From Solibacillus sp. FSL R7-0668 (GTDB taxonomy: Bacteria; Bacillota; Bacilli; Bacillales_A; Planococcaceae): a stretch of DNA of 64,000 nucleotides. Shown piece after piece: positions 7,900 through 16,569 of the stretch. The notes beneath the pieces were generated by a model. The model ran no database searches. It was given only the letters and a program-made list of their open reading frames with translations, and had not been told where the DNA came from. The translations under genes and the position numbers were made by a program. Each line of letters starts with the position of its first letter. Positions within the stretch are counted from its first letter, which is position 1. The stretch spans positions 1-64,000 of the forward strand of contig NZ_JBBOUU010000002.1 in the NCBI RefSeq assembly GCF_038006205.1, given 5' to 3'.

Positions 7900-8847
7900 T
7901 TGAGAAGAAAAGTAGTCATTTTAGGTACAGGTCCAGCTGGAGCAACAGCTGCTATTTACTTAGCGCGTGCTAATATGGAGCCACTAATAATTGAAGGGAT
8001 TCAACCTGGTGGGCAATTAACCCTCACGACAGAGATTGAAAACTTCCCTGGTTTCATTGAAGGCATTGATGGTGCAGAGTTAACGAATAATATGAAAAAA
8101 CAAGCACAACGCTTTGGTGCAGAATTTATGAACGGATGGGTCACTTCGGTTGATTTATCGAAAAAGCCATTTGTTTTACATGTGGAAGGTTTTGGTGAAG
8201 TTGTCACGGATAGCTTAATTCTATCAACAGGCGCATCGGCAAAATTTTTAGGAATTCCCGGAGAAAAAGAAAATGTAAGCCGTGGAGTTAGTACCTGTGC
8301 AACATGTGATGGTTTCTTCTTTAGAGGTAGACGTGTCGTTATCGTTGGCGGTGGTGATTCAGCGATGGAAGAAGCAATGTTTTTAAGCAAATTTGCAAGT
8401 GAAGTCATCGTTGTCAATCGTCGTCATGAATTACGTGCTTCTAAAATTATGCAACAACGTGCAAAAGAAAATGAAAAAATTTCATGGGCTTTAAATAAAA
8501 CACCTTTAGAAGTTTTGGATAATGGCATGAATGTTAAGGGTTTAAAAGTGCAAAATAATGAAACTGGTGAAGATGAAATAATTGAAACTGATGGTATCTT
8601 CCTAGCCATTGGTCATACACCAAATACGGCATTTTTAGAAGGTCAAATTGATACGGATGAACAAGGTTATATTCAGGTGACACCGGGTTCAATGGCAACG
8701 AATGTTGAGGGTGTTTTTGCATGTGGTGATGTGCAGGATAACAAGTACCGTCAAGCCATTACAGCAGCGGGTACAGGATGTATGGCAGCATTAGACACAG
8801 AACGTTATTTAGAAGAATTAACTTTCAAAGAAAAGGAACGAGTATAA
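7900..8847 (+). CDS. trxB: Thioredoxin reductase
   Basis: A 315-residue FAD/NADPH flavoprotein. It has the FAD motif GTGPAGATA (9-17), the redox-active CATC (Cys133, Cys136), an NADPH motif GGGDSA (about 150-155) and the C-terminal FAD motif ACGDV. Length is that of bacterial TrxB. In this position it would supply reduced thioredoxin for the ArsC encoded downstream. The start is TTG, supported by GGAGG 7-11 bases upstream; no better ATG exists. Its stop overlaps the next start (TAATG), so the two are translationally coupled. It is controlled by the operator at 7831-7857. It is probably a dedicated paralogue of the chromosomal enzyme. Confidence 0.92.
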   Translation: MRRKVVILGTGPAGATAAIYLARANMEPLIIEGIQPGGQLTLTTEIENFPGFIEGIDGAELTNNMKKQAQRFGAEFMNGWVTSVDLSKKPFVLHVEGFGEVVTDSLILSTGASAKFLGIPGEKENVSRGVSTCATCDGFFFRGRRVVIVGGGDSAMEEAMFLSKFASEVIVVNRRHELRASKIMQQRAKENEKISWALNKTPLEVLDNGMNVKGLKVQNNETGEDEIIETDGIFLAIGHTPNTAFLEGQIDTDEQGYIQVTPGSMATNVEGVFACGDVQDNKYRQAITAAGTGCMAALDTERYLEELTFKEKERV

Positions 8848-9260
8848 TGGAAAAAAATTATCATGCATTAGTAGATGGTCGTATTTATATTGGTGGTGCA
8901 GAGGATGTACCAAGTGTATTAGAGAATGAGAAAATTGATATGGTGATTGATTTACGTGGAGAAACAAAAGTGTTACATGAAAAGGCAATTCATTTGCCAA
9001 TTATTGAAGGAATTGAAGGGCAAAATGAATCTGTTTATCGTGCAATCGATCAAGTAGTCAGTGCGTATCATGAAGGGCAAAATATTTACTTCCACTGTAA
9101 GAGTGGAAGCAATCGTACAGGTGCCGTTGCAACAGCCACATTACTTGAATTAGGAAAAGCAGCCAATTTAAAAGAAGCTGTGAAGATGGCAAAAACAATT
9201 CGTGAAAAAATCAATGTACGTGATGAATTAATACGTGTACTGGAAGGAAAGTATCAGTAG
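8847..9260 (+). CDS. Dual-specificity/tyrosine phosphatase-like protein
   Basis: A 137-residue protein with the CX5R phosphatase loop HCKSGSNRTG (His83, Cys84, Arg90), typical of small cysteine-dependent dual-specificity phosphatases. The fold pattern (IDLRGE strand, CX5R, helical C-terminus) agrees. The ATG overlaps the trxB stop by one base, which makes coupling likely. Its substrate is unknown. As a Cys-based phosphatase it could handle phosphate or arsenate esters in the arsenic operon, but that is speculation. Confidence 0.75.
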   Translation: MEKNYHALVDGRIYIGGAEDVPSVLENEKIDMVIDLRGETKVLHEKAIHLPIIEGIEGQNESVYRAIDQVVSAYHEGQNIYFHCKSGSNRTGAVATATLLELGKAANLKEAVKMAKTIREKINVRDELIRVLEGKYQ

Positions 9261-9264
9261 GAAC

Positions 9265-9293
9265 TTGCATCCGTTTTTATTTCACTATAATAT
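9265..9293 (+). promoter_or_regulatory. Promoter of the arsR operon
   Basis: TTGCAT (9265-9270), a 17-base spacer and TAATAT (9288-9293), matching the trxB promoter in spacing and sequence. Confidence 0.5.
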
Positions 9294-9316
9294 AAGTATA
9301 TTGTTATATAGCGATG
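9290..9316 (+). promoter_or_regulatory. ArsR operator upstream of arsR
   Basis: The sequence ATTGTTATATAGCGAT (9300-9315) is a near-palindrome and matches the trxB operator at all but two positions over 27 bases. It lies between the -10 region and the arsR ribosome-binding site, which suits autorepression. Confidence 0.7.
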
Positions 9317-9327
9317 GAGGGATAGAG

Positions 9328-9642
9328 ATGGAGATTGAGTTAATGGAAAAACAATTGAAAGCTGTTGCGGACGCGAATCGTTTACGCATTTTAGCCTGTC
9401 TAAAAAAAGGTGAAGTATGCGTATGTGATTTTACGGATGTCCTGAATATTTCACAACCTGCTGTGAGCCAGCATTTACGTAAATTAAAAGAAGCAGGCAT
9501 CATTACAGAACGAAAAGTAGGTACGTGGAAGCATTATCGTATTCAAGAGAATCAAACTTTGTTAATGCAGAGTGTACTTGCTTCAGTTGATGAAGAGTGG
9601 ACATGTGGTTGTAAAATTGACTGTGAATGTGTGGAGGGCTAA
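9328..9642 (+). CDS. arsR: Arsenite-responsive repressor ArsR
   Basis: A 104-residue winged-helix ArsR/SmtB regulator. The metal-sensing site is GEVCVCDF (Cys31, Cys33), the classic ELCVCD site in the DNA-binding helix region. The recognition helix is ISQPAVSQHLRKL. The C-terminus is also Cys-rich (CGCKIDCEC, about 94-101), more than in many ArsR proteins, and may add an As(III) site. The ATG at 9328 follows GGAGGGAT; a longer frame from 9235 would run through the promoter and operator. It is the first gene of the ars operon and probably represses both this operon and trxB. Confidence 0.93.
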   Translation: MEIELMEKQLKAVADANRLRILACLKKGEVCVCDFTDVLNISQPAVSQHLRKLKEAGIITERKVGTWKHYRIQENQTLLMQSVLASVDEEWTCGCKIDCECVEG

Positions 9643-9645
9643 AAA

Positions 9646-10941
9646 TTGAATATGTTTGTCATTGCGGCACTCATTTTTATCGTAACACTGATTTTTGTCA
9701 TCTGGCAGCCAAAGGGACTGAATATTGGCTGGTCGGCAATGGCAGGGGCTGTGATTGCGTTACTTGTTGGTGTTGTTGATTTTAACGATGTCGGGACAGT
9801 AATAGATATTACATGGAACGCCACGTTATCATTTATTGCAATTATTTTAATTTCATTAGTATTAGATGAAATTGGTTTGTTCGAGTGGGCTGCACTACAT
9901 ATGGCACGTGCTGCAAAAGGCAACGGTGTCAAAATGTTTGTGTATGTCAGCTTACTCGGAGCTGTCGTTGCTGCATTATTTGCAAACGACGGGGCTGCAC
10001 TGATTTTAACGCCGATCGTGTTAGCGATGGTGCGTAATTTACAGTTTAGCGAAAAAATGATTTTCCCGTTTATTATGGCGAGTGGCTTTATTGCGGATAC
10101 GACGAGTTTACCGTTTGTCGTGAGTAACTTAGTGAATATCGTCTCAGCAGATTTCTTTGATATTGGATTTGTAGAATATGCTTCACGTATGTTCATCCCG
10201 AACTTATTCTCACTGGTAGCAACAATTGTTGTGTTACTCATTTACTTCAATAAGTCGATTCCACGTGAATACAATGAATCGATGTTAAAGGAACCACGTC
10301 TAGCGATTAAAGATATGAAAATGTTTAAGCTGTCTTGGTTCATCCTAGCGATTTTAGTTGTTGGTTATTTTTCAAGTGAATTTATCGGTGTACCGGTATC
10401 ACTTGTGGCTGGCATTATCGCGATTTTCTTCTTATTCATGGCGAAGCGTAGTGCAGTCGTGGATACAAAAGCCGTTGTAAAAGGTGCACCCTGGAATATC
10501 GTCTTCTTCTCCATTGGGATGTACGTTGTTGTTTACGGACTTGGCAATGCAGGTTTAACTCCTGCTCTAGCTAGCGTGATTGAATGGACAGCAGAGCAAG
10601 GTTTGTTCGTCGCAACGGTTGGAATGGGCTTTATTGCAGCCTTCTTATCATCGATTATGAACAACATGCCAACAGTGATGGTCAACGCATTGGCTATTGC
10701 TGAAACATCGACGGATGGCACGTTACGTGAAGCTTTAATTTACGCAAACGTGATCGGGTCAGACTTAGGACCAAAAATTACGCCAATTGGTTCACTTGCA
10801 ACACTTGTTTGGTTATATGTACTGTCAGGGAAAGGTGTAAAAATTTCTTGGGGTACGTACTTTAAAACAGGGATCGTCCTAACGATACCAATTTTAATCT
10901 TTACGTTAATTGGTCTTTACATTACATTACTAATTTTTTAA
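9646..10941 (+). CDS. arsB: Arsenite efflux permease ArsB
   Basis: A 431-residue polytopic membrane protein of the ArsB/NhaD family with about 12 hydrophobic segments. Family features include [14 protein letters not shown] and [13 protein letters not shown], and [16 protein letters not shown] near the C-terminus. It exports As(III)/Sb(III), alone or with ArsA as the driving ATPase. The TTG at 9646 is chosen because GGAGG lies 8 bases upstream; ATG 9652 is the alternative. It follows arsR by 3 bases. Confidence 0.93.
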   Translation: MNMFVIAALIFIVTLIFVIWQPKGLNIGWSAMAGAVIALLVGVVDFNDVGTVIDITWNATLSFIAIILISLVLDEIGLFEWAALHMARAAKGNGVKMFVYVSLLGAVVAALFANDGAALILTPIVLAMVRNLQFSEKMIFPFIMASGFIADTTSLPFVVSNLVNIVSADFFDIGFVEYASRMFIPNLFSLVATIVVLLIYFNKSIPREYNESMLKEPRLAIKDMKMFKLSWFILAILVVGYFSSEFIGVPVSLVAGIIAIFFLFMAKRSAVVDTKAVVKGAPWNIVFFSIGMYVVVYGLGNAGLTPALASVIEWTAEQGLFVATVGMGFIAAFLSSIMNNMPTVMVNALAIAETSTDGTLREALIYANVIGSDLGPKITPIGSLATLVWLYVLSGKGVKISWGTYFKTGIVLTIPILIFTLIGLYITLLIF

Positions 10942-10959
10942 TTAAGGGAGTTTATTCAA

Positions 10960-11385
10960 ATGACAAAAAATATACTTTATTTCTTATGTACAGGTAACTC
11001 ATGCCGTTCACAAATGGCAGATGGATGGGCTCAAAAATACTTACCGGAAGACTGGGAAGTGTACTCGGCTGGTATTGAAACACATGGTGTTAACCCAAAT
11101 GCCATCAAGGCAATGAATGAGGTAGGGATTGATATTTCTCACCATACATCAGATTTAATTAACCAAGAAATTTTAAATAAAGCAACATTAGTTGTGACAC
11201 TTTGTGGGGATGCAGCAGATAAATGTCCAATGACACCTCCAGGCGTACGTCGTGAGCATTGGGGCTTCGAAGATCCAGCAAAAGCTACAGGTACAGAGGA
11301 AGAAAAATGGGCTGTGTTTCAACAAGTACGTGATGCAATTGGGGCACGTATTGAGCAGTTCGTAAATGAAGAATTGAAAAAATAA
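10960..11385 (+). CDS. arsC: Thioredoxin-coupled arsenate reductase ArsC
   Basis: A 141-residue enzyme of the low-molecular-weight phosphatase-like class. The P-loop is CTGNSCRS (Cys10-Ser17) and the redox pair lies in LCGDAADKC (Cys82, Cys89). This is the same Cys10/Cys82/Cys89 triad as in S. aureus pI258 ArsC. It reduces As(V) to As(III), which ArsB/ArsA then export, and depends on thioredoxin, consistent with trxB in the same cluster. AGGGAG precedes the ATG. It is the third gene of the operon. Confidence 0.95.
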   Translation: MTKNILYFLCTGNSCRSQMADGWAQKYLPEDWEVYSAGIETHGVNPNAIKAMNEVGIDISHHTSDLINQEILNKATLVVTLCGDAADKCPMTPPGVRREHWGFEDPAKATGTEEEKWAVFQQVRDAIGARIEQFVNEELKK

Positions 11386-11403
11386 GTATTCGGAGGGACC
11401 GAC

Positions 11404-11763
11404 ATGAAGAAAATTGAAATTTTTGAGCAAGCGATGTGCTGTCCAACAGGTGTATGTGGGCCAGCAATTGATCCAGAGTTACTACGCATGTCTTTCATAC
11501 TGAATAACTTAAAAAATACAAGCGTATCAGCTGAGCGTTTCAATTTAACAAATAATCCAGATATGTTCATTGATAATAAGGCTGTTAATGATTTGTTGAT
11601 GACAGACGGTATGGATAGCTTGCCAGCGACATTCGTCGATGGTGAACTGGTATTAAAGGGAAGCTACCCGACAACAGCTCAGTTTGCACAGTGGTCAGGA
11701 ATAAGTGAAGATGAGCTTGTGAAAAAGCCGAAAGTACGTCTATCAATCGGAGTGAATCAATAA
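11404..11763 (+). CDS. arsD: Arsenite metallochaperone ArsD
   Basis: A 119-residue protein with the conserved N-terminal MCCPTGVCG (Cys12, Cys13, Cys18) that carries As(III). It hands metalloid to ArsA and is also a weak repressor in other systems. The additional C-terminal Cys pairs found in the E. coli R773 protein are absent, as in many ArsD homologues. GGAGG precedes the start. The last base overlaps the arsA start codon, so ArsD and ArsA are probably coupled. Confidence 0.93.
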   Translation: MKKIEIFEQAMCCPTGVCGPAIDPELLRMSFILNNLKNTSVSAERFNLTNNPDMFIDNKAVNDLLMTDGMDSLPATFVDGELVLKGSYPTTAQFAQWSGISEDELVKKPKVRLSIGVNQ

Positions 11764-13529
11764 TGGAACGTTTCACACGTGAACATTTCCCGACAACACC
11801 GTTTCTTTTCTTTACAGGAAAGGGCGGTGTTGGGAAAACATCGACTGCTAGTAGTCTTTCCATTGCGTTAGCGAAAGAAGGAAGGAAAGTGCTATTAATC
11901 AGCACAGACCCTGCTTCAAACTTACAGGATATTTTCGGTCAGGACTTAAAAAATGAACCAACGAAAATAAATGGTGCTGAAAATCTTTATGCGCTAAATC
12001 TTGATCCAGAGCAAGCAGCAGCTAGCTATAAGGAGCAGATGGTTGGTCCTTATCGTGGCAAATTGCCCGAAGTCGTGCTTCAAAATATGGAGGAGCAATT
12101 ATCGGGTGCTTGCACCGTTGAAATTGCAGCCTTTAACGAATTTGCGATGCTACTTACAAACGACGCATATACAGAACAGTTTGATACGATTGTGTTTGAT
12201 ACGGCACCAACGGGTCATACACTTCGTTTATTACAGTTACCGTCAGCATGGTCAACCTTTTTAGATGAAAATACAACAGGTACGTCTTGTTTAGGTCCAT
12301 TAAAAGGACTTGAGCCACAGCGTGAAGTGTATAAGCAAGCTGTTGCACAGTTAACGAATGAGGCACAAACAACCCTGATGCTTGTCACACGACCCGAAGC
12401 GAATCCGTTAAAAGAAGCAGCACGTGCATCAGAGGAATTATTTGAGATTGGTCTACGTAATCAGCAGTTAATCGTTAACGGCTTTTTACAATCAGAAAGT
12501 GATGACCCGATTGAAAAGGCAATTTATGAACGTCAAACGGTCGCTTTAAAAGAGATGCCAGAATCATTACAAGCGTTTAAACATTTTTACTTACCATTCG
12601 TACCTTATTCTTTATCAAGTATTGAGCGAATGGAAGCGTGGATGACAGACACGAAGCCCCAAACAATTACGAATGAGCCAATGTATTTAAATACCCCAGA
12701 ACTTGAAGAAATGATTGTGGACTATGTAGCACGTAAGCCAAAAATTATTTTTGCAATGGGAAAAGGTGGCGTAGGGAAAACCACGGTTGCCTCTTATATT
12801 GCACTAAGAATGGCTGAAGAAGGGTTGCGTGTCCATTTAACAACGACAGATCCTGCAGCTCATTTAAATTGGACATTCGGGCAAGAAGAGCAAGAAGGCG
12901 TCACTGTTAGTCGGATTGATCCGAAAGTAGAAATCGCGAATTATGAGGCAGAGGTGTTAGCAAAAGTGAGTGAGACAATGAATGAAGACGGGCTTGCTTT
13001 TGTAAAGGAAGATTTGGCTTCACCTTGTACAGAAGAAATTGCCGTATTCCGAGCATTTGCAAACTTGGTTGAAACGCATCAAGATGAAGTGATTATCATC
13101 GATACAGCGCCGACAGGGCATACGTTACTATTGCTTGATGCAACAGAAAGCTATCACAAGGAAATTTCCCGTTCAGAAGGGGAAGTACCCGTATCTGTAT
13201 CGAAATTATTACCACGATTACGTGATAAAGATTATACAAGTGTAGCGATTGTGACATTACCAGAAGCAACACCTGTATATGAAGCGACGCGTCTACAAGT
13301 GGATTTAGAACGAGCAGGTTTACATGTGGATTGGTGGGTAATCAATCAATCATTTGCAAATGTACCGTTAACCAGTCCTATTCTTACACAAAAACAGCAA
13401 GCAGAAGTGAAATGGCTAGAAGAAGTAAAGAAAGTTAGTCATAACCGTTTTGTGACAATCCCTTGGGTAAAGGAAGCACCCGTTGGGAAAGACGGATTAC
13501 ATGCATTAAAGGGAGAGATAATAAAGTGA
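11763..13529 (+). CDS. arsA: Arsenite-stimulated ATPase ArsA
   Basis: A 588-residue tandem ATPase with two homologous halves, each with a deviant Walker A loop: FTGKGGVGKTS (about 17-27) and GKGGVGKTTVAS (about 330-341). Each half also has the DTAPTGHTLRLL switch II motif. Cysteines in SGACTVEIA, TSCLGPL and LASPCTEEIA match the metalloid-binding residues of ArsA. It powers ArsB-mediated export. It overlaps the arsD stop by one base and its own stop overlaps the next start (GTGA). Confidence 0.95.
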   Translation: MERFTREHFPTTPFLFFTGKGGVGKTSTASSLSIALAKEGRKVLLISTDPASNLQDIFGQDLKNEPTKINGAENLYALNLDPEQAAASYKEQMVGPYRGKLPEVVLQNMEEQLSGACTVEIAAFNEFAMLLTNDAYTEQFDTIVFDTAPTGHTLRLLQLPSAWSTFLDENTTGTSCLGPLKGLEPQREVYKQAVAQLTNEAQTTLMLVTRPEANPLKEAARASEELFEIGLRNQQLIVNGFLQSESDDPIEKAIYERQTVALKEMPESLQAFKHFYLPFVPYSLSSIERMEAWMTDTKPQTITNEPMYLNTPELEEMIVDYVARKPKIIFAMGKGGVGKTTVASYIALRMAEEGLRVHLTTTDPAAHLNWTFGQEEQEGVTVSRIDPKVEIANYEAEVLAKVSETMNEDGLAFVKEDLASPCTEEIAVFRAFANLVETHQDEVIIIDTAPTGHTLLLLDATESYHKEISRSEGEVPVSVSKLLPRLRDKDYTSVAIVTLPEATPVYEATRLQVDLERAGLHVDWWVINQSFANVPLTSPILTQKQQAEVKWLEEVKKVSHNRFVTIPWVKEAPVGKDGLHALKGEIIK

Positions 13530-13807
13530 AGATCAGTCCAGAAGGTAAACAATTTGTAGAGCAAGTATTAGCACAAGCAGAAGGTGCAACATTACGTTTT
13601 TACGGTGTAGCAGGTTGTTGTGGAATGAATCTTGGTGCAGAAATAGCACAAGCACAAGAAGCAGATACAGTCGAAACGGTTGAAGGTGTGAACATCGCCG
13701 TAGATCCACAAATTGCGTCTCAGTTAGCAGATGTAACGATTCATGCGGAAGAAGAAAATGGTCAGCTTGGCTTAGTGTTACTGGGCTACGAGCAAAAAAG
13801 TTGCTAA
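13526..13807 (+). CDS. HesB/IscA-like Fe-S assembly family protein
   Basis: A 93-residue protein starting with the typical KISPEGKQFVEQ and having a beta-rich core. A vicinal pair GVAGCCGMNLG (Cys31, Cys32) and a C-terminal Cys (QKSC) take the place of the three cysteines of IscA/HesB. The GTG start overlaps the arsA stop and is preceded by GGGAGA. Proteins of this kind recur in Bacillales ars operons; their role is not known. The vicinal thiols could bind As(III) or protect/repair Fe-S clusters; this is inference. Confidence 0.75.
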   Translation: MKISPEGKQFVEQVLAQAEGATLRFYGVAGCCGMNLGAEIAQAQEADTVETVEGVNIAVDPQIASQLADVTIHAEEENGQLGLVLLGYEQKSC

Positions 13808-13808
13808 T

Positions 13809-14015
13809 ATGCGACTACATCATTCGAGTACTTTAACTGCTGAATACTTCTTTAATTATGCACAACTTGTGATGAACAGCCGAGAACTATCGGTAGAAGA
13901 AACACAACAATTTATGGAAGATTTTTTCTTTAAAGATGATCCGCTTGTGTATGGAGAGTCGACTCGCCAGCAATTTTTACAAGCTATGGATCAGATAAAA
14001 AGTCAGTCTAAATAA
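13809..14015 (+). CDS. Small unknown protein at the end of the ars operon
   Basis: A 68-residue, mostly helical, soluble protein with no cysteine and no membrane segment. It starts one base after the previous stop (TAA-t-ATG) and has no clear ribosome-binding site, so it probably depends on translational coupling. A hairpin follows at 14023. I do not recognise a family. Its tight packing in the operon argues that it is real. Confidence 0.6.
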   Translation: MRLHHSSTLTAEYFFNYAQLVMNSRELSVEETQQFMEDFFFKDDPLVYGESTRQQFLQAMDQIKSQSK

Positions 14016-14022
14016 GCCAGAA

Positions 14023-14050
14023 AGCCACCTCTATGGAGAGGTGGCTATTT
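14023..14050 (+). terminator. Hairpin between the ars operon and the permease gene
   Basis: AGCCACCTCT pairs with AGAGGTGGCT around ATGG. The T-run is short and interrupted, so read-through into the next gene is likely. Confidence 0.6.
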
Positions 14051-14101
14051 CAATCTTTCTTTGTTGCAGTGAATTTAATTATTTTTGAAGGGGATTTTAC
14101 A

Positions 14102-15064
14102 ATGCTTTCAAGAGAAAAACTAGAAAATAATCAAGTATTCGTCTATATCTTTACTTTACTTATCGCTGTAGGCTTTGGATTACTGGCACCTAATAGTTCA
14201 AGTATGCTTGATGTGACAATTTCGGTTGTCATTGGTTTATTAATGTACAGTATGTTTTCACAAATTCCTTTTATGTCACTAAAGGATTCGCTTTCTAATC
14301 GTCGCTTTATGATAGCGCTTTGTATTGTAAATTATATAGCGGTACCAATAGTTGTATGGCTATTAGCATTATTTTTACCAGAGTATTCACCACTATTATT
14401 AGGGGTATACCTTGTGCTGCTAACACCATGTATTGATTATGTGATTGTCTTTACAGCATTAGGGCGAGGGAATGAAAAAGCGATGCTCATTGCGACACCG
14501 ATTTTATTTATTACCCAAATGCTACTGTTACCCATTTATTTATGGTTATTTATTGGGGAGGAAGCATCGAAGTTGATAGAAGTGACACCCTTTGTCGAAG
14601 CATTTTTAGGATTAATTGTGTTACCGTTAGGGGTTGCAATTGGTATTCAGTTACTAGCGAAGAAGAAGAAATTCGGGAATCAACTGCTAGAAATCTCAGC
14701 ATGGCTACCTGTTCCGTTTATGGCCCTTACACTTTTTGTTGTTGTGGCTTCACAAATCAATAAGTTAACAGATTCAGTTGAATGGATTGTAACAGTCATT
14801 CCTCTGTATATCGCATTTATGGTGATCATGCCTTTCATCTCTAAGTTAATTGGGCAGTGGATGAAACTTGACGTGAAAACAGGTCGTGCGTTAATCTTTA
14901 GCGGCTCGACACGAAATTCACTTGTGGTCTTGCCATTTGCTTTAGCTTTACCGAGCGAGGTGAGCACAATTGTTGCAGCAATTATTGTGACCCAAACGAT
15001 TGTCGAAATAATAGGTGAGCTCCTATACATACGTTTGATTCCAAATGTCGTTTTACGTGATTAA
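14102..15064 (+). CDS. ACR3/BASS-family arsenical permease
   Basis: A 320-residue membrane protein with about 10 hydrophobic segments of the bile acid:sodium symporter/ACR3 superfamily. The segment LTPCIDYVIVFTALGRG matches the ACR3 region with the conserved cysteine needed for arsenite transport. Charged residues RALIFSGSTRNSLVVLP near the C-terminus also fit. The ATG at 14102 follows GAAGGGG; the longer frame from 14033 would begin inside the preceding hairpin. With ArsB upstream the cluster has two unrelated arsenite exporters. Confidence 0.8.
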   Translation: MLSREKLENNQVFVYIFTLLIAVGFGLLAPNSSSMLDVTISVVIGLLMYSMFSQIPFMSLKDSLSNRRFMIALCIVNYIAVPIVVWLLALFLPEYSPLLLGVYLVLLTPCIDYVIVFTALGRGNEKAMLIATPILFITQMLLLPIYLWLFIGEEASKLIEVTPFVEAFLGLIVLPLGVAIGIQLLAKKKKFGNQLLEISAWLPVPFMALTLFVVVASQINKLTDSVEWIVTVIPLYIAFMVIMPFISKLIGQWMKLDVKTGRALIFSGSTRNSLVVLPFALALPSEVSTIVAAIIVTQTIVEIIGELLYIRLIPNVVLRD

Positions 15065-15065
15065 T

Positions 15066-15105
15066 AAAAATACCCCCTTGAAAGTGGCTTCAAGGGGGTA
15101 TTTTT
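15066..15105. terminator. Bidirectional terminator
   Basis: AAAAATACCCCCTTGAA pairs with TTCAAGGGGGTATTTTT (17 bp) between the permease gene and the convergent monooxygenase gene. Confidence 0.88.
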
Positions 15106-16501
15106 AACAGCAATTTGAAGTGCTATTACTATTTAAATCTAAACTACATACACCCGTTTCCGGTAGGTCTAGCTCTACTTTACGAGCAGCTTCAATATCA
15201 CCTGTAAGGTACGCAACCACAGAACGAACTTGCTCATAGCCAGTCGCCATTAAGAAGGTTGGCGCACGCCCGTAGCTTTTCATACCGACAATATAAAAGC
15301 CAGTTTCAGGGTGACGTAATTCGAGCTCGCCATGTGGACGAACCGTACCACAGCTATGCTCGTTTGGATCAATCAGGGGTGCTAATGCTTCGATACTTTC
15401 AACGGCCCCATCAATCGATAAGCGAATTTCTTTTAGGAACGAGAAGTCTGGACGACTACCTGTATTCGCAATGATTTCATCTACTTCTGGAAGGCGTTGT
15501 TCACCCGTTACGCCTTCACCTTTAATGATGATACCAGCTGATGTTTGTTTAAGTTCCTCGATATAGAATGGGGTAAAGACCTTTACTTTACCATTATCAA
15601 CTAATGTATGAATGCGACTGCCTAATTCGCCACGAGCAGCAAGTGCATCCTTTTCTTCACCACCATACGCATCTTCTACACGTTTTTTACGTAAAATCCA
15701 TGTAATTTCAACGTCCTCAAGCTTCTCTAACTCTAAAATCGTATTAATAGCTGAGTGTCCACCACCGATAACAGCGATGCGTTTGCCTGTGTAGCGTTCT
15801 TTTAATGCTTCAACATTTGGAATGCCATAAAAGATTTTGTCAGTAAGCTTTTGTTCAGCTGATGTCCACACGTTGTCAGCGTGAACAGGATTCGGAGTTG
15901 CCCACGTACCCGTCGCATCGATGACAGCACTTGCAAGAATACGCTTTGTTTCACCATTTTGTTCTGTATAAAGTACAAACGGAGCAGATTCACGATTTGC
16001 AGACTTCATTTTATCATGATTTTTTTTACTAATGCCTACAACTGTTGTATTAAACGAAATAAATGGTTTGATCTCAGGTAAATTGGCTAGTGGCTGTAAA
16101 TACGCCTCACGAATTTCTTGACCTGTTGGTAGGAGGTCTTCTTCTGGCATCGTCCAACTAGATTTCAGTAGTAATTGTTTAGCAGCTTTGTCAACATTGT
16201 ATTGCCATGGTGAAAATAGACGAACGTGCTGCCAAGATTTAATGTTTTCAGCAACCTCAGCGCCCTTTTCAAGCACAATGAATGCTTCATTTGCTAATGA
16301 AAGGTGAGCAGCAGCAGCTAAACCGACTGGACCCGCTCCAAGGATCGCAACAGGATACGATTTATTTAATTTAAAAGGTGTTTCTTTAGGAAGTGACTCT
16401 TTTTGTGTATCTTCTACAGGCCCACAGCAAGAAGTAGTTGGCTCAGGTGCAGGTGCACAACAGCTTATATTTTGCGTTTTAATTGTTAATGGTATATTCA
16501 T
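15104..16501 (-). CDS. Flavin-containing monooxygenase-like protein with Cys-Cys tails
   Basis: A 465-residue two-dinucleotide-binding flavoprotein. It has an FAD motif GAGPVG (55-60), an NAD(P) motif GGGHSA (about 245-250) and a late ATG motif. It is like ArsO-type proteins found in Gram-positive ars clusters. Vicinal cysteines occur at both ends: SCC (14-15) and SCCGP (25-26), and NCC as the last two residues. These suggest As(III) binding. The start at 16501 has AGGAGG upstream. It is the second gene of a minus-strand unit after the MarR gene, but it has its own copy of the shared operator. The reaction is not established; the name arsO is avoided. Confidence 0.8.
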   Translation of the reverse strand: MNIPLTIKTQNISCCAPAPEPTTSCCGPVEDTQKESLPKETPFKLNKSYPVAILGAGPVGLAAAAHLSLANEAFIVLEKGAEVAENIKSWQHVRLFSPWQYNVDKAAKQLLLKSSWTMPEEDLLPTGQEIREAYLQPLANLPEIKPFISFNTTVVGISKKNHDKMKSANRESAPFVLYTEQNGETKRILASAVIDATGTWATPNPVHADNVWTSAEQKLTDKIFYGIPNVEALKERYTGKRIAVIGGGHSAINTILELEKLEDVEITWILRKKRVEDAYGGEEKDALAARGELGSRIHTLVDNGKVKVFTPFYIEELKQTSAGIIIKGEGVTGEQRLPEVDEIIANTGSRPDFSFLKEIRLSIDGAVESIEALAPLIDPNEHSCGTVRPHGELELRHPETGFYIVGMKSYGRAPTFLMATGYEQVRSVVAYLTGDIEAARKVELDLPETGVCSLDLNSNSTSNCC

Positions 16502-16520
16502 TTTAAATTCCTCCTAAAAT

Positions 16521-16539
16521 ACTTGTATTTTGCAACTAT
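16521..16539 (-). promoter_or_regulatory. Putative MarR operator before the monooxygenase gene
   Basis: ACTTGTATTTTGCAACTAT is an imperfect dyad just upstream of the ribosome-binding site. Its reverse complement matches 17 of 19 positions at 17048-17066, before the marR gene. The pairing of two copies with two genes supports regulation by the adjacent MarR protein. Confidence 0.6.
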
Positions 16540-16569
16540 ATGATAAATAAAAAGCAAGAGAATTCTTGC

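Noticed and set aside
9639-10241. A 200-codon open frame on the minus strand opposite arsB
   Set aside because: It lies wholly antisense to a clear ArsB gene, has Ile/Thr/Ser-rich shadow composition and no ribosome-binding site.
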